Assembly (NCBI RefSeq): GCF_017968845.1
Contig: NZ_CP072876.1
Span: forward strand, 930,001-994,000
Length of the DNA: 64,000 bases
Direction: 5' to 3'
Source: Microbacterium sp. NIBRBAC000506063
GTDB lineage: Bacteria > Actinomycetota > Actinomycetes > Actinomycetales > Microbacteriaceae
Part shown: positions 19,701 to 32,244 of the stretch, in pieces
Layout of the letters: each line of letters begins with the position of its first letter
Numbering within the stretch: the stretch's first letter is position 1
Program-made: the position numbers and the translations under genes
The notes under the pieces: model-generated
What the model saw: only the letters and a program-made list of their open reading frames with translations
Told to the model about the DNA's origin: nothing
Database searches by the model: none

Positions 19701-22700
19701 CGGACGGAACACTCGGTGAACGACTGGGCCGGATCGGTGGCGGTGATCGATGTCTCGTTGGTCACCGGGACGTTCGCCTGCACACCGGGGCGGAACATCA
19801 TCGGCACCGTGATCGTGTATGTCTGCCCCACGCCCAGCGCCGTGCCCTCGGGCATCGTGAAGACGATCTGCTCCTCCGACTCGGAGATCGACATTCCGGC
19901 GGCGTTCGTCGGCAGCCGGTTCCACGGGACACCGGGCTCCTGCTCGCTCGTGGGATCGGGACCCGTGAGCGCGAAGGAGTACGGTGATGCGCTCGGGTCA
20001 CGGTCCGGGTCAAGGATCAGCATCGGGCCGTCCGCGTCCTGCGGGATGAAGTCCGTGAAGATCGGCTCGTGGATGTCGGTCTCTCCCGTGTTGGTGAACG
20101 ACAGCGTGAACGGGATCAACTGCCCGGTCGGTCGCACGCCGGTGGGCAGCTTCTGGACGGACACAGACGTCGGGTCGGTGAGGAACCGGTACTCGGCGTG
20201 CTCCTCGGCATCCGCCTCCAGCCGGTTGCCGGCCTCGTCGATCTCCACCGAGGTCGCCGTCGCCTGGATGGTGTTCCAGAAGATGCCGGCGGCCTCTTCA
20301 CCCGGGCGGGCTCGTTGATCACGTTCGTATCGGGACCTCCCCGCCGGAGCGCATCTCGGCGCGGCGCTCGAACAGCAGCGGGATCTCCTGGCCGGTATGG
20401 ACGATCGGGGCGCCGTCGGCCGCGGAATAGGTGAAGCGCAGCGCCTGGATGCCGTCGGCGTCGCTGAGCGCCTCCGACCAGGCCTGGATCACCGCGGCGG
20501 TGCCGACGACGGCCGTCTCCCAGTTCGACTCGTCTTCGGTGTACCCGGTCACGATGAGCTCGCCGTCACCCGGGTCGCCCGTGAACACGGCGCCGCGGAT
20601 GACCTCGATGCGGACCTGATCGATCGGGTCGTTGAGCGCGAACGAAGGATCGACGCCGACGAAGTCCATGACGTTCCAGAACGTCGCGTCGCCCTCGGTC
20701 ACGGTCGTCTGCGACGCCCAGGCGCTCCCGGTCGGCTCCACGCCCAGACGCACGGTCACGGGGCTCGTGTCGGCGGCCTTCTGCTGCGCCGGGGTGATCG
20801 ACTTGGTCGTCGTGACCCCGAAGGTCGGACTCTCCAGGGCGATGACGGCGTCGTCCTGGTCCTCGGCGTAGCGGCCATACTCGCCGCCGAGGTCGGACAC
20901 CGAGCCGTGCGCCTCGTTGACGATCGGGCTCTGCTCGAGGGTGACATCGGCCCCGGATCCGCGCAGGGTCGGGCGAAGACGCAGGTCGAATCGCACATCG
21001 GCGACGGCCGCCGACTCGATGCGACCGTTGAACTCGATGCGCACGCCGACGACGTCCGCCAGCGAGGCCTCGGTCGCGCTCAACGCTGCGGCCCGATCGA
21101 CGACGCTCGTGGATCCGTCCTCGCGGTCGAAGTACACCTGCGTCAACCCCGGGTCCGCGCCGGCGGGCTCGGTGATGTCGAAGATCCGGGCGAGGTTGAA
21201 CGCGTCGAACGGCATCGCGTCGCCGGGGGTGCCCGGATCGGAGATCACCAACTGGTCGACCATCGCCGGTGTCGTGTTCATCGTGCGGATGCGCACGCGG
21301 CTGGCCGGGTACTCCGAGGGCGCCGTCCCCGGGCCGGGACGGCGAGCGGGCCGCCCGTCCAGGTCTTCTGCGTCGTCGTCGTCAGCGGCACATCCGTGAT
21401 GACGAGTTCGTCGCCCTCCACATCCTCGCGGAGGAGTTCGCCGTCGAGATAGCCGGAGGCACGCACGGAGTTGTGCACGACGCCGTTGTCCCCGCGACGT
21501 TGAATCCGTACTCGCCCAGCACGGGTCGGGGTTGGTCGTGTCGCGTCGCTCGTCACGGATCTGGAAGACCAGGTCGACCGTGCGGTCGTGGGGATCGAGC
21601 GGGTCACGCCCGTGCCGACCTGCGGCGCGGCCAGGGCCGCAGCCGGGTCCACGTCGTAGAGGTCGGCCAGCACCTGGGCGCGGTCCGGGTTCTCCACGTA
21701 GACGAGGCGCACACCGATCGTGGTGAGCTGCTCGGCCTCGGTCAGCGTGTAGCCGGGAAGGTGCCGTGGCACGCGGTGCCGGCGCAGGGGTCCGTCGCGG
21801 TCGGCTCCCACTCACCGAAGACCTCGTTGAACAGCTCGACGCGGTCGACCGCGTCGAAGGCGATGTACGGATCCTGCGTCTGGGTGATGGGCTCCACAGA
21901 GACGAGGTTGAAGGCGTCGAAGACGCTGTCGCCGATCGCGGTTCCCGCGGGATCGTCGATGTCGGTCAGATGCACCTCGTCGAAGGCATGACCGCCGGTC
22001 GACCAGTACAGGCGCGCGGGATCGTGTCGCCCGAGCGCGAGATCACGGCCTTGTCCCTCCGGAGCTGGAGGTCAACCATTCCTTGTCGATCAGGTCGGCG
22101 CCGGGGCCCGGATCGACCGGGATGAGTTCGACCTGCGAGCAGGCGGGAGCGTCGGCCGTGGCATCCGGCCCCTCGGACGAGGCGTCGATCGTGCCCTCCG
22201 AGGTCGCGCAGTTCTCCAGCGTTCCGCCGTTCTCGGCATCGAACGCCGGGGTTTCGGGCGAGACGCGCGAGTCGCTGCGCAGCTCGCTCGTGAAGTTCGG
22301 CGCGAATTCGGTACCCGGAGGGAAGCCGTTCGACTCGGTGCCGGTGTAGTCGTAGACGAATCGGATGCCACCGGCGACCGCCTGGATCTCCGGCGGGATC
22401 TGCTCGGAGTGGATGGCCGGCCCGGCGATCGGACCCGAGAACACCTTCCACGTGCCGTCGGTCGTGTCGTAGTACTCGATCGTCAGCGTGGAGTCGGCCG
22501 GGATCGGCGTCTGCGTGATTGAGGTGATGTTGAAGGAGTCCCACCATTCCCCTTCGCCCGCGGGAACGTCGGCCGGATCCTGCAGGACGACCTGATCCGC
22601 ATCGACGGTCGAGCCGTAGTTCGGATTGTCGCCCTCGGGGTCGGGGCGCTCCGCGAGCCCGCCGTTGAGCGAGACGGTGACCGATTGGCCCGGCACCGCG

Positions 22701-24264
22701 AGGATCTGGCTCGGGCGGACCTGCTTGGAGATCCAGGTGTCGATCTGCTCCTCGTAGATGTGGAGCGTGTCCTCGGCGGTCTCGCTCGCGCTCGTCGGGC
22801 CGCGCTCGCCGGTCACGGTGATCTCGTTGTTCACCGCGAGCGGCAGGTCCAGGATCGGGATGTCGTCCGCCGCCCTGACGCCGAAGGGCACCGTCGCGGT
22901 CGCATCGGGTTGGATGTCACCCGTGAAGGTGATCTCGAACCCCGTGACGGATGCCGGATCGACGCCGTCGGGAAGCACCGGCGTCGCACCGTCGGCGACG
23001 GTGATCGTCTCGCCGCTCGGCAGCAGCGTGATCACGGCATCCGTCGCGCCCTCGGGGTACACGACCGGGCCGGTGAAGCCGGCGAAGACGATGTTCTCAT
23101 CGAAGGCCCCGGAAGAGGGCTCGGAGATCGTGAGGGTGTCGATCGGCGAGCTCGAGCCGTTCGTCGCCGTGAGGGTCACGGTGCTCGACTCCCCCGGGAC
23201 CACGACGTGCGGGTCGAAGGTCTTGCCGGGCTCGACGACGATGATGTCCTCGCGGAGGGTGTGCGTGGCGGAGCTCTCGCCCGTGGCGGACTCCTCGCCC
23301 AGCGAGACCTCGCTCTGCACGGTGTTGGTCACGGTGAAGCCGTCGGACTGCTCCAGGACCAGATCGGTGTGCACGAGATCGAGCGAGACAGCGGCCTCGG
23401 CTCCGGCGGGGATGTCGCCGTGGAAGGTCACGCGCGTGCCGCGGACATCCGGATCAGGGCCGTAGCCGGCATCGACCTCGACCCAGCCGCCGTCGACGTA
23501 CACCTCGTAGACGGTGCTCCCGGGGTGATCCGCGCCGTCGGGCGGGGTCACGGAGCCGAAGCCGGTGAAGCCCAGGTACTCGAAGGGACTGGGTGCGGCG
23601 TCCGGATTCGAGGGATCCTGGATCGCGAGGGAGTCCACCGTCGCGTTGGAGGAGTTCGTGCCGCCGAGCGTCGCGGTGACCTGGGTTCCCGGCACGGCGA
23701 GGGCACTGGTCGGATCCAGGGACTTCGTGGCATCCGTCGCGAGCTGCAGGGGATGACCGGCACGACCGTGGCGACGTCCTCCTTGGTCTCCGAGTTGCTG
23801 GAGGTGATCGAGGCGTGGTTGTCGAGCGGGACGCCGTTCGCCTCGTAGGGGAGGTCGTCGCGCACCCGGACGGTCACGGTGATCGTCGCCGTGGAGCTGT
23901 CCCACAGGCCCTGGATCCCGCCCCCGAGATCCTCGGTGAAATCGACCACGATGCTCTGCCCGTCGATGGCCGGAGTATCGGATGCCGCACCGCCCACCGC
24001 CACGTCGACGATCTCGAACTCGTCGGGGACGAGGTCGGTCACCTGTGCGTCGAAGCAGCCGTTCTCGGTGATGGACGAGCAGCCGACGGTGATGGTGTAG
24101 GTGAAGGTCTCGCCCGGTGCCACCTCCTGCGCCGACGCCTCCTTCGTGATCGTCGTGACGCCCGAGATCTCGTCGGCCAGCGCCGCCGATGGCGCGAGCC
24201 CCAGACCGAGTATCAGCGCCGCGCTCGCAAGCGCGGCCACACGGCGTGACTTTCGAAGTCGCAC
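16749..24264 (-). CDS. Giant wall-anchored surface protein with DUF5979/CnaB-like repeats
   Basis: Restoring about 14 missing bases gives exactly 2,510 codons. The N-terminus is a clear signal peptide (LASAALILGLGLAPSAALA). The next ~1,700 residues are repetitive beta-sandwich-like modules resembling DUF11/adhesin folds (for example VPGTQVTATLGGTNSS, VVPGESSTVTLTATNGSS). The last ~720 residues hold six DUF5979-type modules, each opening with a Lys (ITKEITGSG, ILKEVTGPG, VTKTVTGTG), containing a Cys pair (VVC...GAEC-V-E) and ending in V-x-N-x-F. The C-terminus has an MPATG sorting motif, a membrane helix and RRHRK. It would be exported and attached to the wall by a sortase, probably as an adhesin or S-layer-like protein. 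Confidence 0.88.
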
Positions 24265-24384
24265 GGTTGCCCCCTTGGTCCTCAGAGCTACCAGCCCCTC
24301 TTCGCAGGCACTCCGCCTCTCACCCTATGGTGATGACCCTTATTTCGAAAGTAGGCGACGGCACCGGGAATGCGGCCCCGATAG

Positions 24385-25872
<1,488 letters not shown>

Positions 25873-25913
25873 TAGGATGCGAAGGCATGTGTGCCCGATA
25901 CGTGCACCCGAAC

Positions 25914-25936
25914 CTGATGAGACTCGGTCTCATCAG
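25914..25936. promoter_or_regulatory. Hairpin upstream of the acylase gene
   Basis: ctgatgaga-ctcgg-tctcatcag is a perfect 9-bp inverted repeat with a 5-base loop, 26 bases before the acylase ATG and 90 bases after the argG stop. It could be the argG terminator or an operator/attenuator of the acylase gene; the sequence alone does not decide. Confidence 0.4.
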
Positions 25937-25962
25937 AGCATCCCCGTGGAGAGCTTTTCACC

Positions 25963-28629
25963 ATGACGTCTGACTCGGCCGCCCTCGTCTCCTCGCTCAC
26001 CGGCGAGGTCCCCGTCCCGTCCTCCCGCCGCGGACTCTGGGGCAAGCTCGGCAAGACGCTCTTCGTCGTGCTCGCGATCCTGGTCGCCGTCGCCGTCGCC
26101 GTCGCACTCTTCCTCGTCTGGACCGTGCAGCGCTCCTTCCCGCAGACCGACGGCGAACTGCATCTGTCGGGTCTCGACGGCCGCGTCACCGTCGAACGCG
26201 ACGACCGCGGCATCCCGACCGTGACAGCCACCACCGCGCACGACCTCTTCTTCACGCAGGGCTTCGTGCACGCCCAGGATCGCTTCTGGGAGATGGACTT
26301 CCGCCGCCACGTCACCAGCGCCCGCGTCTCCGAGCTGTTCGGCGAGTCGCAGGTCGGCACCGACTCCTTCCTGCGCACGCTCGGGTGGCACCGCATCGCC
26401 GAGGAAGAGGTCGAGCTGCTGAGCGAGACCGACCGCTCCTACTACGAGGCCTACGCGGCAGGCGTCAACTCCTATCTCGCCGACCGCTCCGGGGCCGAGC
26501 TCTCCCTCGAGTACGCCGTGCTGGGCCTGCAGAACCCCGACTACGAACCCGAACCGTGGACCCCCGCCGACTCGGTCGCCTGGCTCAAGGCCATGGCCTG
26601 GGACCTCCGCACCAACATCGAGGCCGAGACCGACCGCGCCCTCCTGGCCTCCGAGCTCGGAGCGGATGCCGCTCTGGACGCCCTCGAGGAGCTCTACCCC
26701 GCCTACCCCTTCGAGCGGAACCCCGTGATCGTCCCGACGATCTCCTCGGTGCCGGCGCTGGAGACGCGCACGGCATCCGGTCCGGCATCCGACGACGAGA
26801 CCGCCGCGGCGCTCGCGGGCATCGAATGGCGCGAGGCCTCCAGCGTCATCGAGGCCGCCTCCCTGCTCCTCGGCGACGCCGGCGAGGGCATCGGCTCCAA
26901 CTCCTGGGTCGTCGGGGGCTCCCTCACCGAGACGGGCATGCCGCTTCTGGCCAACGATCCGCACCTGGGCGCCTCGCTGCCGTCGGTGTGGCACCAGATG
27001 CAGCTCAGGTGCACCATCGTGAGCGAGGCGTGCCCCTTCGATGTCGGCGGGTTCACCTTCTCCGGCATCCCCGGCGTCATCATCGGCCACAACAACACCG
27101 TCGCCTGGGGCTTCACCAACCTGACCACCGACGTCGCCGACCTCTACATCGAGAAGATCGATGGCGACTCCTACTGGTACGACGGCGAGCTGCTCCCGCT
27201 GGAGGAGCACACCGAGACCATCCGGGTCGCCGGCGGCGATGATATCGAGCTGACCGTCCGCTCCACCGTCCACGGCCCGATCATCTCCGGGCTCACCGGA
27301 GACTTCACCGCGATCGCCGAAGACCCCTACGTCGGCCCTGCCACCCGCTCGGGTACCAGCGCCGTGCTGCCCCTCACCGACGCGCCGGAGACGCCGGAGG
27401 GAGCGTTCGCCGTGAGCCTGCGGTGGACGGCGCTGGACGCCGGCACCACGGCATCCGCCATCTTCGCGCTGAACACCGCCGAGGACTTCGACGACTTCCG
27501 CTACGCCGCCTCGCTCTTCGACGTGCCCGCCCAGAACCTCATCTACGCCGATACCGAGGGCAACATCGGCTACCAGACCCCCGGGCGCCTGCCGATCCGC
27601 GGCGCCGGCGACGGCTGGCTCCCCCAGCCCGGCTGGGACAGCGCCTACGACTGGCAGGGTTTCATCCCCTTCGAGAGTCTGCCGGTCGTGTACAACCCGA
27701 CATCCGGGTACATCGTCACCGCCAACAACGCGATCGTCGACACCTCCTACCGGTACTTCCTCTCCCGTGACTGGGACTACGGCTACCGCGCCGGACGCAT
27801 CGCGCACATGATCGAGCGCCGCGCGGCCATCGCGCCCCTCACCGCGCAGGACATGCGCGAGATCCAGGCCGACAACGAGATGTGGTTCGGCAAGCGGCTC
27901 GCGCTCGCGCTCGGCGAGACGAGCGCCGAGCGCCCCGAGGTGCAGGAGGCGATCGAACTCGTCCGCGCCTGGGATGCGCAGAACAACGCCGACTCGGATG
28001 CCGCGGCCTACGCCAACGTGTTCTTCTCCCGCCTCGCGCAGAACCTCTTCTCCGAGCGCGACGTGCCGCTGCCCGTCACCGGTCACGCCCGTCTCTACAC
28101 GGTCATCGACGAGCTCTTCGACGACCCGGAGAACCCCCTGTGGGCCAACGCCGCCGTCGGCGCCACGGATCTCGACAGCATGCTCGCCGTCACGGCGGAG
28201 CAGGCCTACGACGAGCTCGTCTCGCTGCAGGGGCCGACCATGTCGCGCTGGAACTGGGGCGGTCTGCACGCGATCACCCTCACCCACGACACCTTCGGGA
28301 CGTCCGGGATCGCGCCCATCGAGGCGCTGTTCAACCGCGGACCCTACGCGGTCGGCGGCGGCGCCTCGGTCGTCAACGCCACCGGCTGGGAGATCGGCGA
28401 CGGCTACGCCACCACCACGGTGCCGTCCATGCGCATGGTGATCGACCTCGACGACTTCGACGCCTCCACCTGGAACCACCTCACCGGAACCAGCGGACAC
28501 GCCTTCCACGAGCACTACACCGACCAGACCGACGCCTGGTCGCGTGGAGAGCAGCAGCCCTGGGTCTTCAGCCCGCGCGCGGTCACGCAGTCGGCCGTCG
28601 ACACGCTCGTGCTGCTCCCGGCGCCCTAG
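25963..28629 (+). CDS. Membrane-anchored penicillin acylase family (Ntn-hydrolase) protein
   Basis: Complete, 888 residues. A cytosolic stretch is followed by one membrane helix (residues ~32-55, LFVVLAILVAVAVAVALFLV), placing the enzyme outside. The A-chain region (RDDRGIPTVTA, FTQGFVHAQDRFWEMDFRR) precedes the autocatalytic site GEGIGSNSW, where Ser312 becomes the N-terminal nucleophile of the B chain. The B chain carries the VIIGHNNTVAWGFTN oxyanion region and a C-terminal SGHAFHEHYTDQTDAW. The family cleaves amide bonds in beta-lactams, acyl-homoserine lactones or acylated peptides; which applies here cannot be told. The downstream alpha/beta hydrolase follows after 16 bases and is probably co-transcribed. 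Confidence 0.92.
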   Translation: MTSDSAALVSSLTGEVPVPSSRRGLWGKLGKTLFVVLAILVAVAVAVALFLVWTVQRSFPQTDGELHLSGLDGRVTVERDDRGIPTVTATTAHDLFFTQGFVHAQDRFWEMDFRRHVTSARVSELFGESQVGTDSFLRTLGWHRIAEEEVELLSETDRSYYEAYAAGVNSYLADRSGAELSLEYAVLGLQNPDYEPEPWTPADSVAWLKAMAWDLRTNIEAETDRALLASELGADAALDALEELYPAYPFERNPVIVPTISSVPALETRTASGPASDDETAAALAGIEWREASSVIEAASLLLGDAGEGIGSNSWVVGGSLTETGMPLLANDPHLGASLPSVWHQMQLRCTIVSEACPFDVGGFTFSGIPGVIIGHNNTVAWGFTNLTTDVADLYIEKIDGDSYWYDGELLPLEEHTETIRVAGGDDIELTVRSTVHGPIISGLTGDFTAIAEDPYVGPATRSGTSAVLPLTDAPETPEGAFAVSLRWTALDAGTTASAIFALNTAEDFDDFRYAASLFDVPAQNLIYADTEGNIGYQTPGRLPIRGAGDGWLPQPGWDSAYDWQGFIPFESLPVVYNPTSGYIVTANNAIVDTSYRYFLSRDWDYGYRAGRIAHMIERRAAIAPLTAQDMREIQADNEMWFGKRLALALGETSAERPEVQEAIELVRAWDAQNNADSDAAAYANVFFSRLAQNLFSERDVPLPVTGHARLYTVIDELFDDPENPLWANAAVGATDLDSMLAVTAEQAYDELVSLQGPTMSRWNWGGLHAITLTHDTFGTSGIAPIEALFNRGPYAVGGGASVVNATGWEIGDGYATTTVPSMRMVIDLDDFDASTWNHLTGTSGHAFHEHYTDQTDAWSRGEQQPWVFSPRAVTQSAVDTLVLLPAP

Positions 28630-28645
28630 AACCAGGACGAGCACC

Positions 28646-29406
28646 ATGCCGGAGAGACTGCTCGCGCCGGAGGGCGTGGCGGCATCCGTCTCCTCCTTCT
28701 CTTCCGGCGATGAGGAGTTGGTCGCCGAGGCCTTCGGCGAGGGCGCCCGCACGTACCTGCTGCTCCACGGCATCGGAATGGGACGCAGCGTCTTCGTCGA
28801 TCTCGTCGCGCACCTCCCGGACGGGTGATCGGTGTGGATCTCCCCGGTTTCGGCGAGGCGCCCGAGCCGGCCGAGCCGCTGTCGATGCGCGCCCATGCCG
28901 AGCTGCTCGCCGACTTCCTGCGGAGCACGGGCGAGGCCCCCGTCATCGTGATCGGGCATTCGATGGGCAGTCAGATCGCCGCCGAGCTCGCCGCGCGGCA
29001 TCCGGAGCTCGTCGACGCCCTCGTGCTGGCCGGACCCACTGTGGACAGCACGGCCCGCAGCATCCGACAACAGGCCCTCTCCCTGCTGCGCGATCTCATC
29101 GGAGAGCGACCGAAGGTGCTCTGGCGCGGCGCCCGCGAGTACCTGCGCGGCGGGCCGAACCTTGCGAAGAAGATGCGCGCCACCATCGCCCACCGCCCGG
29201 AGGAGGCCTACGCGGCCGTCCGCTGCCCGACGCTCGTGCTGCGCGGCGAACGCGACCCGATGGCGCCCGAGGACTGGTGCCGCGAGATCCTGGAGGCGAT
29301 TCCCGGCTCGGAGCTGGAGACCATTCCGGAACACGGCCACGGCACGCTCATCAGCGATGCGGCCGCGGCGGCCACGCTGATCGCGGCGTTCTCCGCCCGC
29401 GTGTGA
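28646..29406 (+). CDS. Alpha/beta hydrolase
   Basis: 253 residues after one repair near 28826. The fold is clear from YLLLHGIGMGRSVF (oxyanion HG), IGVDLPGFGEAPEP, the nucleophile elbow VIGHSMGSQIAAE (Ser), the acid region VLRGERDPMAPEDW and the catalytic His in IPEHGHGTLIS. It has no signal peptide. It lies 16 bases downstream of the acylase gene, probably in the same transcript. Substrate unknown; ester or lactone hydrolysis is the family norm. Confidence 0.9.
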
Positions 29407-29435
29407 CCGCCCGGCCGACCGGTCGTGCGCGCGGC

Positions 29436-29828
29436 TCAGCCGCCCGCGGCGGGAGGCGTCTTCTTCGAGTCGGCCAGGTCGTCCTGGATCAGGTGGTGCT
29501 CGTCGATCGTGCCGTTGCGGTAGGCCTGGCGGCCGACCATGTGTGCCGACAGCGGGGCCGTGGCGAACTGCATGAGCACGATCGGCGCCACGAGCGCGAC
29601 GCCGACCAGGATGCCCTGCCAGTCGCGCACCGACAGCGCGATCGCCGCGCAGATCAGCACCAGCCCGAACACCTGCGGCTTGGTCGCAGCGTGCAGGCGA
29701 CCCGGCACATCCTTGAAGTGCAGCAGCCCGACGGCGGCCGAGAGGCACAGGAAGGCACCGGCGAGCACCAGCAGGAGGATGGTCACGGAGATCGCCGTGT
29801 CGGGGATGTCCCAGCCGAAGATGTTCAT
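29436..29828 (-). CDS. mrpG: Mrp cation/proton antiporter subunit G
   Basis: Complete, 130 residues. Three membrane helices are visible, with the family signature GLLHFKDVPGRLHAATKPQVFG between the first two. The C-terminal polar tail (DEHHLIQDDLADSKKTPP) is somewhat long. It is the last gene of the six-gene operon and overlaps mrpF by four bases. It is a small structural subunit of the multi-protein Na+(K+)/H+ antiporter. Confidence 0.95.
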   Translation of the reverse strand: MNIFGWDIPDTAISVTILLLVLAGAFLCLSAAVGLLHFKDVPGRLHAATKPQVFGLVLICAAIALSVRDWQGILVGVALVAPIVLMQFATAPLSAHMVGRQAYRNGTIDEHHLIQDDLADSKKTPPAAGG

Positions 29829-30094
29829 GAGGGCGTGTTCTCCCTTCTCGCGACGAACCGCGCGATCGAGATCGACCCGAACACGCCCACCGCGGCGATG
29901 ATGAGCATGACCGGCACGTTGCGGGTGTGCTCGTTGATCGCCATCTCGGCGCCGAGCACGCACAGCACCTCGGTGAGGAGCACATCGGATGCCACGGCAC
30001 GGTCGAGGATCGAGGGTCCGCGGATGATGCGCACGATCGTGAGGATCGCGGCGGCCCCGAAGACGATCTGGATCACCAGGAGAAGAGCGTCCAT
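29825..30094 (-). CDS. mrpF: Mrp cation/proton antiporter subunit F
   Basis: Complete, 89 residues, with three membrane helices and the RIIRGPSILDRAVASDVL motif diagnostic of MrpF/MnhF. It overlaps mrpE upstream by one base and mrpG downstream by four, showing tight translational coupling. Confidence 0.95.
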   Translation of the reverse strand: MDALLLVIQIVFGAAAILTIVRIIRGPSILDRAVASDVLLTEVLCVLGAEMAINEHTRNVPVMLIIAAVGVFGSISIARFVARRENTPS

Positions 30095-30688
30095 CACCGG
30101 CCTCCTCTCGCCGCGGCACGCAGCTCGCGGTTCTTGCGCTCGTCGTCCTTGAGCGCCCGGTACTGCGCGGGCGAGCCGACGGCGCGGACGATGCGCTTCT
30201 CCCATTCGAGCACGCCGTCGCGCATGCGGTCCACATCCTGCGCGGAGTTCACGCCGATGACGTGCAGGTACAGGATGCGGCGGACGCGGTCTGTCTCGAC
30301 CACGAGCGAGCCGGGGATCAGCGAGGAGGTGACGGCGACGTGGGTCATGATGATGTCGTCGGCGTAGCGCAGCGGCACGGCCATGATCGCCGCCCCGGGC
30401 TGGCGGCCGAAGTTCCACACCTGCCCGGCGACGAGGAACGAGCCGATCATGACCGCCCAGAGGAACCGGATCATGAAGGTCGCCGAGTACCACAGGTTCA
30501 GACGCCCCCGAGGGAGACCGTCGGCAGCCGGAAGACGCGGGTGACGAAGATGGCGACGATGAGCCCGGTCACGAAGGCGAGCACGGTGAACTGGCCCACA
30601 GCAGCATCCACAGGGCGATCAGCCAGACGAGGAACGGCAGCTGCACCCACAGGTCGTGCCAGAAGGCATGCTTGGCCTCGGGAGTCAT
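30094..30688 (-). CDS. mrpE: Mrp cation/proton antiporter subunit E
   Basis: 198 residues after two repairs (near 30600 and 30500). N-terminal helices (WVQLPFLVWLIALWMLLWG) and the conserved second half (SLIPGSLVVETDRVRRILYLHVIGV) identify MrpE. It begins at ATG 30688, overlapping the end of mrpD by four bases, and ends overlapping mrpF by one. Confidence 0.9.
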
Positions 30689-32244
30689 CCGCTCACCTCG
30701 CTCTCGATCTCGACGAGCTGGACCGGATGCGACAGCGTGGCACCGATCCGGTCGCACAGAGCGTACAGGGGCCCGGCGAAGACCGTCAGCGAGATCGTCA
30801 CGGCGACCATGCCGCCGGTGGCGACCGTCATGATGCGCGGGATGCGGCGACGCTCCTGCTGCTCGTCGGCGGCGGGGGCGTTGCCGAGGTAGGAGATGCG
30901 CGCCTCGGTGTCGGTTGAGTCCTCCTCCTCGCGCCAGAAGGCGAGGTTCCAGGCGCGCATGAGCGCATACAGGGTCAGCAGCGAGGTGACGATGCCGCCG
31001 ATGATGAGGACGATCATGATCGGGGTGCCGACGTCCGCTGCCGCCTCGAAGAGCGCGACCTTGCCGATGAAGCCCGACATCGGCGGGAGGCCGCCGAGGT
31101 TGATCGCGGGGATGAAGTAGAGGATCGCCAGGATCGGAGCGAGCTTCATGAGCCCCTTGACCCGCAGGATCGAGGTGCTGCCGGCGCGGCGCTCGATGAG
31201 CCCCACCGCCAGGAACAGGGTCGTCTGCACGATGATGTGGTGGACGATGTAGTACACCGTCGCCCCGTACGCGGCGGGCGTCGCGATCGCGAGGCCGAAG
31301 ATCATGTAGCCGACATGGCTGACGAGCGTGAACGACAGGATGCGCTTGAGCTCGGCTTGCGCCACCGCGCCCAGCACGCCCACGATCATGGTCGCCAGCG
31401 CCACGATCAGCAGCAGCGTGTCGATGCTGTTGGAGGCGAAGAGCTGCGTCTCGGTGCGGATGAGGGCGTAGACGCCGACCTTGGTCAGAAGACCCGCGAA
31501 GACCGCGGTGACCGGCGCGGGCGCGGTCGGATAGGAGTCGGGCAGCCAGAACGATACGGGGAAGATGGCCGCCTTGATGCCGAAGGCCACCACCAGCAGC
31601 AGGTGCAGCACGAGCTGGGTCTCCTGCGGCAGCTCCGCCATGCGCTCGGCGATCTGCGCCATGTTGACGGTGCCCACCGCGCCGTAGATCATCGCGATCG
31701 CCGTGAGGAACAGGATCGACGACACGAGCGAGACGACGATGTAGACCGATCCCGTCCGGATGCGGGACTCCGTGCTGCCGAGAGTGATCAGCACGTAAGA
31801 GGCGACCAGCAGGATCTCGAAGCCCACATAGAGGTTGAACAGGTCGCCGGCGATGAAGGCGTTGAAGATGCCGGCGGCCAGGATCAGGTACGAGGGGTTG
31901 AAGATCGAGATCGGCGTCTCGTCGGGACCGTCGGCGGCACCCTGTCCGACCGAGAAGAGGAGGACCGCGACCAGCACGAGGCTCGACACGAGCACGAGCA
32001 GGGCCGCGAGGCGGTCGACGTACAGCACGATGCCGAAGGGCACCGGCCAGCCTCCGACCGAGACGGCGATCGCCGAGTCGGCGTCGACCGCGAGCAGCAG
32101 GATCGTCGCGATGACCGAGACCGCGAGCAGCGTGCCGACGGTGACGATCACCTGCAGACGCGTGCGCCGGCCGAACACGAGCGTGACGGCCGCGCCCAGC
32201 AGCGGCAGCCCGACCAGGAGCGGGACGAGCGTGTCCATGTTCAT
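30685..32244 (-). CDS. mrpD: Mrp cation/proton antiporter subunit D
   Basis: Complete, 519 residues with about 14 membrane helices, homologous to complex I subunits NuoM/N. The proton-channel region includes HLLLVVAFGIKAAIFPVSFW (conserved Lys) followed by LPDSYPTAPAPVTAVFAGLL, and the helix ending in RILSFTLVSHVGYM. With MrpA it forms the ion- and proton-conducting core. Operon-internal, overlapping mrpC and mrpE by four bases each. Confidence 0.97.
   Translation of the reverse strand: MNMDTLVPLLVGLPLLGAAVTLVFGRRTRLQVIVTVGTLLAVSVIATILLLAVDADSAIAVSVGGWPVPFGIVLYVDRLAALLVLVSSLVLVAVLLFSVGQGAADGPDETPISIFNPSYLILAAGIFNAFIAGDLFNLYVGFEILLVASYVLITLGSTESRIRTGSVYIVVSLVSSILFLTAIAMIYGAVGTVNMAQIAERMAELPQETQLVLHLLLVVAFGIKAAIFPVSFWLPDSYPTAPAPVTAVFAGLLTKVGVYALIRTETQLFASNSIDTLLLIVALATMIVGVLGAVAQAELKRILSFTLVSHVGYMIFGLAIATPAAYGATVYYIVHHIIVQTTLFLAVGLIERRAGSTSILRVKGLMKLAPILAILYFIPAINLGGLPPMSGFIGKVALFEAAADVGTPIMIVLIIGGIVTSLLTLYALMRAWNLAFWREEEDSTDTEARISYLGNAPAADEQQERRRIPRIMTVATGGMVAVTISLTVFAGPLYALCDRIGATLSHPVQLVEIESEVSG

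Noticed and set aside
25933..30000. A 1,355-codon open frame on the minus strand
   Set aside because: It lies antisense to the well-supported acylase and hydrolase genes and has the low-complexity composition of a high-GC shadow frame.
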